Below, in pieces: positions 1-4,356 of a DNA stretch of 6,685 nt. The position numbers and the translations under genes are program-made. The notes under the pieces are model-generated. The model saw only the letters and a program-made list of their open reading frames with translations, made no database searches and was not told where the DNA came from. The stretch lies in contig CAIYYW010000240.1 in assembly GCA_903930515.1 (NCBI GenBank), forward strand, positions 1 through 6,685, read 5' to 3'. Numbering within the stretch: position 1 is the first letter of the stretch; each line of letters begins with the position of its first letter. The DNA is from an uncultured delta proteobacterium (GTDB lineage Bacteria; RBG-13-61-14; DRUE01).

Positions 1-40
1 AAAATGTTGCGGGAAATAATCCTCCCGGATTTACCCTTAT

Positions 41-2437
41 TTATCCCCCCAAGATGCGGAGGGTAAATTCCGGCCGGGATGGGATCTGAATGGTGATCAC
101 CCCTTTTTCTGAATCATAAATCCAGCCCATTCCCGTTTCCAGGCTGCCGGTCTTTTGCTCAATTTTTTGGCCGTCCACAGCTATCCCCGAAGGCCTCCCG
201 CAATGATGAACCACAACCACATAAGAGGGAGAGATCATTCCCGGGAATTTGCCTTGACGCGGACCCACCTTCAAAACCGATTCCGGGCCGGGCGTGAAGC
301 TGACGGGCAGGAAGCTGAATTCGCCCTGTTCATATTTATAAGAAGCGCCGTCATCGTCATAAATCCGATAGGAGGATGGATCAGGTCCGGGATAAATCTG
401 AATGATCAACGGATCCTGAGGCTTCTCCCCGAGGTATTGCAGCACCGGGCCCATCGGGATGATGGATCCCTCGCGCACAAAGAGCGGAATCCGGTCGCGC
501 GGAGCAGAGACCTCCATCCGGCGCGGTCCTTGGACCACTTTCTCCGTCCAAAAGTCGGTCCAGGAGCCGGCGGGCAGATAGACGGATTTGGTCCGCTGTC
601 CGGGCAGGGTCACCGGCGCGACCAGAAAAGAGGGGCCGTACATATATTGATTGTTCAACTGATAGGTCTTTTCATCTTTGGGAAATTCCAGGAACATCGC
701 CCGCATCACCGGTTTTCCGGAATCATAAGTCTCGCGGAACAGGGTATATAAATACGGGCTGAGTTGGTAGCGGAGGTTGAGAAGCTCGCGCATATCCTTT
801 TCGGTTGGCTCTCCGAACGACCAGGGCTCGCGGATGCTGTGGGCGCCGTGGGCGCGGAAGATGGGGCAGAAGGCGCCGAACTGCATCCATCTGGTGTAAA
901 GTTCAGCCGAGGGCGTTCCTTTAAATCCTCCTACATCTGACGCCCAGATCGAATAGCCGGAAAGGCTGGAGCTGATCCCCATTTGCACATTGCGCGTCAA
1001 ATGATTCCACCTACTCGTGACATCCCCGGACCAGATCCCCGCGCCATAACGCCAGTCTCCCACAAACCCGGACCGGCTCAGGATGAACACCCGCTCGTCT
1101 GGAATCTGCGTTCGGTACATTTCATAAATGCCCTTATGGGATGAGAGCGCCATCAAATTGTGAGCGGCATTGCGGTCGCGGCGGTCGTAGAAAACCATTT
1201 TCGGCAAATCCATCTCCGGCTCGTTTAAATCCGTCCACCAGCCGTCAACCCCGGTCTGATGAAGCTCATATACTTTTTGCGCATACCACTTCTGCGCCCC
1301 GGGATTGGTGAAGTCAATCAGAAGGCTTTCCGGAATACTGCCCCAGAGACCAAAAAAGACATACGGCTCGCCTTGCTGATTTTGCGCGGAGAATTTTTTG
1401 ACCTCCGAGAAATTCCTGCTCGTGCCGGTGAAATATGGCTGGATGATCACAATGGTCTTGAAGCCGCGATCCTGCATTTCTCTCTGGAAGGCAAGCGGGT
1501 CTTTGAATCTCTCGGTTGACCATTGAAGCTCGCCCATATTAAGCTCTCTGGTTTTGGTGCCCGCGAAATACCATTCCAAATCAAAGATCAAGACATCGCA
1601 GGGCAAATTGCGGGAGCGGAAATTATCCATCAGCCAGCGAAAGTCCTTTTCGCCCTTGTAGCCGTAGCGGCTCTGCATATAGCCGGTGGCCCAGCGAGGC
1701 GGCATCGGCGCCCGGCCGGTGAGCTGGGAATAGGAGTCAATAATTTCATAAATGGTCGGCGAGACAAAAACATAAAACCGGAGCGGACCGCCTCCGGCCG
1801 AGTAGCGGAACGAATCCGGCTGCGAAAAATCGAATTCAGCCTTGAACGGGTTGTCAATCAAGAGTCCATAGCCGCGCGGATTGATGAAAAAGGGCAGGCC
1901 CAGTTCCGAGGGAGGCCGGTGCCGGTTCCAGATCAGTTGCTTCTTCCCGTTCCGGTCCAGCTTGAGCGGAGACAACGCCCAGAACTTCCAGCCATAATCC
2001 GGAAACGGCTCGCCCAGGCCGAAATATCGGTCACCCGGCTCTTTCCTGAAAGTCAGTTGATACGAGCCGTCCGGATTGGTCTTGATTCCATCCTGCTTAA
2101 GTTCCAGTAAAATCTTTCCCGAGCGGTCAAGAAACTTTAATGACAGGGGATTAAGAGAATATTGCACCCTGACGCTCTCGGCCTTTGCTTCATTGGCATT
2201 CTGCTGGAAGGGAATTTGCTTCAGACTGGCGGGAACGGTCATGTCGGTTTGAAAGGCCGAATCAATCTCCGGCGCGATCAACTCAACCTTGACCACCCCT
2301 TTTTCCAGGAATTCCAATTCCACTTTTCCAAACTCCGCGGACAAACTTACCTTTTCCGCGCGAACTCCCGCGGCAAATAAAAAGCAGAAGGCCGCTGCAG
2401 CGCAGGCCAAACCTTTTTTCCAAAACCGATCCGCCAT
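41..2437 (-). CDS. Exported glycoside hydrolase family 31 (alpha-glucosidase / alpha-xylosidase-like)
   Basis: A complete 798-residue GH31 retaining alpha-glycosidase, predicted to be exported and to hydrolyse, or possibly transfer, alpha-linked sugars. Residues 1-27 form a Sec signal peptide: basic start (RFWKK), hydrophobic core, and likely cleavage after VRA. The N-terminal beta-sandwich domain covers roughly residues 30-245. The TIM barrel follows, with FDLEW at 285-289, the nucleophile motif WTDLNEPE at 401-408 (Asp403), the acid/base motif WSGD at 469-472 (Asp472), DVGGF at 501-505 and FRAHG at 527-531. C-terminal beta domains contain LVAPV, LPAGSWTDFW and YDDDG. The start is supported by AAGGAG at 2449-2444, six bases upstream. 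Length and motifs are normal for an intact family member. The family includes alpha-glucosidases, alpha-xylosidases, sulfoquinovosidases and transglucosylases. I cannot fix the substrate from motifs alone, and no other carbohydrate gene is visible here to help. Confidence 0.95.
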   Translation of the reverse strand: MADRFWKKGLACAAAAFCFLFAAGVRAEKVSLSAEFGKVELEFLEKGVVKVELIAPEIDSAFQTDMTVPASLKQIPFQQNANEAKAESVRVQYSLNPLSLKFLDRSGKILLELKQDGIKTNPDGSYQLTFRKEPGDRYFGLGEPFPDYGWKFWALSPLKLDRNGKKQLIWNRHRPPSELGLPFFINPRGYGLLIDNPFKAEFDFSQPDSFRYSAGGGPLRFYVFVSPTIYEIIDSYSQLTGRAPMPPRWATGYMQSRYGYKGEKDFRWLMDNFRSRNLPCDVLIFDLEWYFAGTKTRELNMGELQWSTERFKDPLAFQREMQDRGFKTIVIIQPYFTGTSRNFSEVKKFSAQNQQGEPYVFFGLWGSIPESLLIDFTNPGAQKWYAQKVYELHQTGVDGWWTDLNEPEMDLPKMVFYDRRDRNAAHNLMALSSHKGIYEMYRTQIPDERVFILSRSGFVGDWRYGAGIWSGDVTSRWNHLTRNVQMGISSSLSGYSIWASDVGGFKGTPSAELYTRWMQFGAFCPIFRAHGAHSIREPWSFGEPTEKDMRELLNLRYQLSPYLYTLFRETYDSGKPVMRAMFLEFPKDEKTYQLNNQYMYGPSFLVAPVTLPGQRTKSVYLPAGSWTDFWTEKVVQGPRRMEVSAPRDRIPLFVREGSIIPMGPVLQYLGEKPQDPLIIQIYPGPDPSSYRIYDDDGASYKYEQGEFSFLPVSFTPGPESVLKVGPRQGKFPGMISPSYVVVVHHCGRPSGIAVDGQKIEQKTGSLETGMGWIYDSEKGVITIQIPSRPEFTLRILGG

Positions 2438-2473
2438 TTTCCGCTCCTTTCCTTCCTCAAATCATACTACAAA

Positions 2474-2479
2474 ATTATA
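2474..2479 (-). promoter_or_regulatory. Possible -10 box for the GH31 gene in a divergent intergenic region
   Basis: On the minus strand an exact TATAAT lies 37 bases upstream of the GH31 ATG, which would give a leader of about 30 bases containing the AAGGAG ribosome site. No good TTGACA-like -35 is seen at the usual spacing, so this could be an activator-dependent promoter or a chance match. The same A+T patch reads TATAAA on the plus strand (2476-2481) and could serve the divergent gene at 2553. The rest of 2438-2552 shows only a short TTGATCAA palindrome at 2526-2533. Confidence 0.3.
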
Positions 2480-2552
2480 AATAGGAAATCAGCGTAATCC
2501 CGCCCCGAGGACCGGATTAAATTATTTGATCAAGGTTGCAGAATGCGCTTAA

Positions 2553-3143
2553 ATGTTGACCATGAAGATAAAGAAGGAAAAAATCGGGGGTCCCGAATCA
2601 AAAGGCGGCCAAGGCAAGCCCGCCGCCCAGGGGTCGGTATTGAAAGACGACCGGCTCTTCACGCTGGAGGTTTTCATCATCAGCGGGCCGACAACGGAGG
2701 AATTTATCAAGAAGAACCCGGTCGTTTCCCGAACCATCCAGATCCGCGGGGATCAGACGCTCAAAGAATTTCACTATGCGATCTTTGACGCCTTTGGCCG
2801 GGAAGAAGAACATATGTATGAGTTTCAGATCGGGGGCAAAGGTCCGATGGACCCCAAGGCGCGGCGGTATGTGCTGCCGGGATCATCCGTTCCATCCATC
2901 TCGCGCGGTCAGAGACCTGGAGGGGTGGTTACTCGGACGACCATCGGCTCAATCGGACTGAAAGAAGGAGATATCTTCTGTTATTGGTTTGACTTCGGAG
3001 ATGACTGGTGGCATCAGATCAATGTCAAGGCGATTGAGGATAAAGCGCCAGCCGGCAAATACCCGAAGGTTATCAAGCGCGTGGGCAAGAACCCGCCGCA
3101 GTATGTGGACTGGGATGAGGAAGAGGATGAAGAAAATAGATGA
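2553..3143 (+). CDS. Plasmid pRiA4b ORF-3-like family protein (PF07929-type)
   Basis: A 196-residue cytoplasmic protein with the hallmarks of the plasmid pRiA4b ORF-3 (IS1096 passenger) family, whose biochemical role is not established. Visible family blocks are TLKEFHYAIFDAFGREEEHM at 69-88 followed by YEF, a central FCYWFDFGDDWWHQINV at 142-158, and a C-terminal YPKVIKRVGKNPPQY at 170-184. In many members the last block ends PPED; here it is PPQY. The first 30 residues are Lys/Gly-rich and look disordered, and the tail (187-195) is almost all Asp/Glu. The start is uncertain: ATG 2553 has no clear Shine-Dalgarno site, and an in-frame ATG at 2562 is equally possible. The gene stands alone, divergent from the GH31 gene and convergent with hicBA 23 bases downstream. 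No transposase lies nearby, despite the family's historical link with mobile elements. Confidence 0.82.
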   Translation: MLTMKIKKEKIGGPESKGGQGKPAAQGSVLKDDRLFTLEVFIISGPTTEEFIKKNPVVSRTIQIRGDQTLKEFHYAIFDAFGREEEHMYEFQIGGKGPMDPKARRYVLPGSSVPSISRGQRPGGVVTRTTIGSIGLKEGDIFCYWFDFGDDWWHQINVKAIEDKAPAGKYPKVIKRVGKNPPQYVDWDEEEDEENR

Positions 3144-3166
3144 CTAGCTGAAAAAGCAAAATTTAT

Positions 3167-3401
3167 TCAGATTTTTCCCAAAGATTTTTCATATTGTTCT
3201 GGAGAGAGTTCGATTTCTCTCACAATCTCGCGGATCAAAGGTCGGGCGAGGTCGCGGCCGGGATGATTGGGAACCGTAGTTGTTCTGCCATCAGGATGAC
3301 GATAAAAGATGTGGCTTCCTTTCTGGAAGCACCGGCTCAAACCCAAGGCTCTTCAGCAATTTGTCCATTGTTTTGAAATTAACAATGGACAATTTGGTCA
3401 T
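3167..3401 (-). pseudogene. hicA: hicA, mRNA interferase toxin, broken by a one-base frameshift
   Basis: HicA is a small dsRBD-fold ribonuclease that cleaves mRNA and is neutralised by HicB. Translation from ATG 3401 gives MTKLSIVNFKTMDKLLKSLG followed by FEPVL, a good HicA N-terminus. It then runs out of frame to a TGA after 36 codons. Removing one C at 3325/3326 restores the family sequence: QKGSHIFYRHPDGRTTTVPN, then HPGRDLARPLIREIVREIEL and SPEQYEKSLGKI, ending at TGA 3169-3167. That would be 77 residues, normal for HicA, including the catalytic His of the GSH motif and the V-P-x-H motif. The spacing from GF to GSH matches the family exactly only after removing one base. As given, the product lacks the catalytic His and most of the fold. 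Either the toxin is inactivated in the genome or the base is a sequencing or assembly error. The start codon overlaps the hicB stop (ATGA), so translation is coupled to hicB. Confidence 0.88.
3361..3392 (-). repeat. Perfect 12-bp inverted repeat at the 5' end of hicA
   Basis: Arms TTGTCCATTGTT (3361-3372) and AACAATGGACAA (3381-3392) are exact reverse complements separated by 8 bases. In the hicBA transcript this forms a 12-bp hairpin starting about seven bases after the hicA start codon, covering codons 4-14. These codons align without a gap to the normal HicA N-terminus, so the repeat is part of the coding sequence and not an insertion. It could restrain hicA translation or serve as a protein-binding dyad. 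Both roles are inference. Confidence 0.75.
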
Positions 3402-3613
3402 ACCGAAACCTCAATCTGCTGCAAGCCAACGAATTGGGGCAGATCGGACTTAAGGTCTTTAATCTCTTCCAGACAAAGCCCCAGGACTTCCTTGAGGTTG
3501 TTATGAAGCTCATCCAGGGTTGCAGCCTGCGTATGCGCGCCCGTAATTCCGGGAACAATGCCGACATACAATTTGGTCTCCGGGTCCCATTCCACATAAG
3601 CCGTAAATGTCAT
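3398..3613 (-). CDS. hicB: HicB-type antitoxin (short form, no DNA-binding domain)
   Basis: A 71-residue antitoxin with the HicB partial RNase H fold, expected to bind HicA and block its RNase activity. The sequence shows the family pattern: MTFTAYVEWDPETKLYVGIV at 1-20, then PGITGAHTQAATLDELHNNL at 21-40, then KEVLGLCLEEI. The protein ends soon after this fold, so the C-terminal ribbon-helix-helix or HTH domain of longer HicB proteins is absent. It is therefore unlikely to repress its own promoter in the classical way. The start at ATG 3613 is supported by GGAGG at 3627-3623, nine bases upstream. It is the first gene of a hicB-hicA pair, with its TGA overlapping the hicA ATG by four bases. 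Antitoxin-first order differs from E. coli hicAB but occurs widely with short HicB forms. With hicA frameshifted, this may now be an orphan antitoxin. Confidence 0.9.
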   Translation of the reverse strand: MTFTAYVEWDPETKLYVGIVPGITGAHTQAATLDELHNNLKEVLGLCLEEIKDLKSDLPQFVGLQQIEVSV

Positions 3614-3654
3614 CTTCGTTTTCCTCCGTTCCGGCTAAATTCTCCGGCAAGTTT

Positions 3655-3683
3655 ATTGTAGCGGAGATAGCGCTGATTTTCAA
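3655..3683 (-). promoter_or_regulatory. Sigma70-type promoter of hicBA
   Basis: On the minus strand TTGAAA (3683-3678) and TACAAT (3660-3655) are separated by exactly 17 bases. This is close to the sigma70 consensus, with five of six bases matching in each box. Transcription would start near 3648, leaving a leader of about 35 bases that contains the hicB GGAGG site. This is the strongest spaced promoter match noticed in the window. Confidence 0.6.
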
Positions 3684-3722
3684 TTCTTGCCCGCCCTCTT
3701 GCCCATCTTATGCTCCTCCCTA

Positions 3723-3762
3723 AAAATCCGTCGCGGATTTTGGGATCAGGGTGTTGCCCTGA
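3723..3762. repeat. Two adjacent short inverted repeats between hicBA and the nucleotidyltransferase gene
   Basis: The first is an 8-bp perfect stem, AAAATCCG (3723-3730) and CGGATTTT (3734-3741), with a 3-base loop. Four bases later comes a 6-bp stem, TCAGGG (3746-3751) and CCCTGA (3757-3762), with a 5-base loop. They lie upstream of both divergent units, so no obvious upstream transcript needs terminating. They could be operators, leader hairpins of the gene at 3790 or a REP-like intergenic element. The second stem ends against a GAGGAG at 3761-3766, too far from the 3790 start to be its normal ribosome site. Confidence 0.45.
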
Positions 3763-3789
3763 GGAGAAATAGGGTTAAAATAAATAAAT

Positions 3790-4071
3790 ATGGACGAATC
3801 AGTGAAAAAGGATCTGGAAAAGGCCGCCAGGATTCTCAGGGAATTCGGCGCCAAGGAGATCTTTGTATTCGGCTCGCAAGTGGACGGCACTGCAACCAAG
3901 CGTTCCGACCTGGACCTGGCGGTCTCGGGAGTTCCACCGGAGCAGTATTATGAGGCTTGCGGAAGGGTAATGATGAGCATTGACCATGAAGTCCATATCG
4001 TTGACGTGGATTCTTCTTCGCCTTTCATTGACTACCTGAAATCAAGCGGGGAGATGAGAAGTGTGGGATGA
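3790..4071 (+). CDS. Minimal nucleotidyltransferase, MntA-like antitoxin candidate
   Basis: A 93-residue protein of the DNA polymerase beta-like minimal nucleotidyltransferase family. In HEPN/MNT toxin-antitoxin pairs such proteins (MntA) silence a HepT RNase by adding AMP to it. The active-site signature is intact: FGSQVDGTATKRSDLDLAV at 27-45, with Gly28-Ser29, Asp40 and Asp42, and a likely third carboxylate at Asp72 in HIVDVD. It ends SSGEMRSVG, a common style of C-terminus for stand-alone MNT proteins. The start has only an A+T-rich leader; the nearest GAGGAG is over 20 bases upstream, and an in-frame TAA at 3781 rules out earlier starts. Its stop overlaps the next ATG (ATGA), the usual arrangement with a downstream HEPN gene, but no recognisable HEPN protein follows. 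Nucleotidyltransfer chemistry is well supported; the antitoxin role is inferred. Confidence 0.85.
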   Translation: MDESVKKDLEKAARILREFGAKEIFVFGSQVDGTATKRSDLDLAVSGVPPEQYYEACGRVMMSIDHEVHIVDVDSSSPFIDYLKSSGEMRSVG

Positions 4072-4181
4072 GCTTAGTGAGAAGGCAGAATAAGGTCAAT
4101 CAGTTGGTGGCAAATTCAAGGAAAACCCTTGATCAGTTTCAAATGGAAATAAGAGAGTTTTTTCGCGCGAACAATTTCTAA
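4068..4181 (+). CDS. Hypothetical 37-residue ORF coupled to the nucleotidyltransferase gene
   Basis: An ATG overlaps the nucleotidyltransferase stop (ATGA at 4068-4071) and opens a 37-codon frame beginning MSLVRRQNKVNQLVANSRKT and ending at TAA 4179-4181. It is basic at the start and looks able to form one amphipathic helix. I do not recognise it. Its position is where a HEPN (HepT-like) toxin gene normally starts, but it is far shorter than the 100-150 residues of that family and shows no RxxxxH motif. It could be the remnant of a truncated partner, a genuine micro-protein or a chance frame. Confidence 0.3.
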   Translation: MSLVRRQNKVNQLVANSRKTLDQFQMEIREFFRANNF

Positions 4182-4297
4182 AACATCGGTATTTTTCCAT
4201 TCATTTCAATAACGGTCCAGTCCTGTTGGCCTGTTTCAATCCCATCATCCGTTGCTTCCCTGCAAGGATTATGGGCCGGGCGAGGAATCAGCCCAAA

Positions 4298-4325
4298 TTG
4301 ACACCCGCCCTAATTTTGATACCTT
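4298..4325 (+). promoter_or_regulatory. Probable ileS promoter
   Basis: A perfect TTGACA (4298-4303) is followed after 16 bases by TACCTT (4320-4325), preceded by TG one base upstream (TGATACCTT), which resembles an extended -10. Transcription would start near 4332, giving a leader of about 25 bases with GGGAGG at 4338-4343 before the ileS ATG. A leader this short leaves no room for a T-box, and no T-box sequence is seen upstream. The rest of the 175-base gap (4182-4297) shows no gene I can support. Confidence 0.5.
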
Positions 4326-4356
4326 AGATAGGTTTAAGGGAGGCTTTAAAACGGGA

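Noticed and set aside
11-31. Short stem AATCC/GGATT just downstream of the GH31 stop as a terminator
   Set aside because: The stem is only five base pairs and is not followed by a U-tract in the GH31 direction, so terminator function is not supported.
155-2110. Plus-strand open frames of 198 and 195 codons opposite the GH31 gene
   Set aside because: The minus-strand GH31 frame is complete with all catalytic motifs; the plus-strand frames show no recognisable domain and no sensible ribosome sites.
3144-3166. Bidirectional terminator between the convergent pRiA4b-like gene and hicA
   Set aside because: Only a 3-bp stem (GCT/AGC) with A-rich flanks is present in the 23-base gap, too weak to call.
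3379-3597. A 72-codon minus-strand frame overlapping hicB
   Set aside because: It is the out-of-frame shadow of hicB, which has the family sequence, a good ribosome site and ATGA coupling to hicA.
3696-3722. Micro-ORF MGKRAGKN on the minus strand with a GGAGG nearby, upstream of hicB
   Set aside because: Eight codons lying upstream of the hicBA -35 box, so it would not be on that transcript; no support beyond a chance ribosome-like site.
4178-4309. A 43-codon open stretch on the minus strand ending DWTVIEMNGKIPMF, which looks somewhat protein-like
   Set aside because: It has no start codon at its upstream end, is bounded by a stop there, and matches nothing I recognise. It could be a gene remnant but cannot be supported.
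4182-4356. T-box riboswitch upstream of ileS
   Set aside because: The conserved T-box sequence and specifier-loop architecture are absent, and the probable promoter leaves only about 25 bases of leader.
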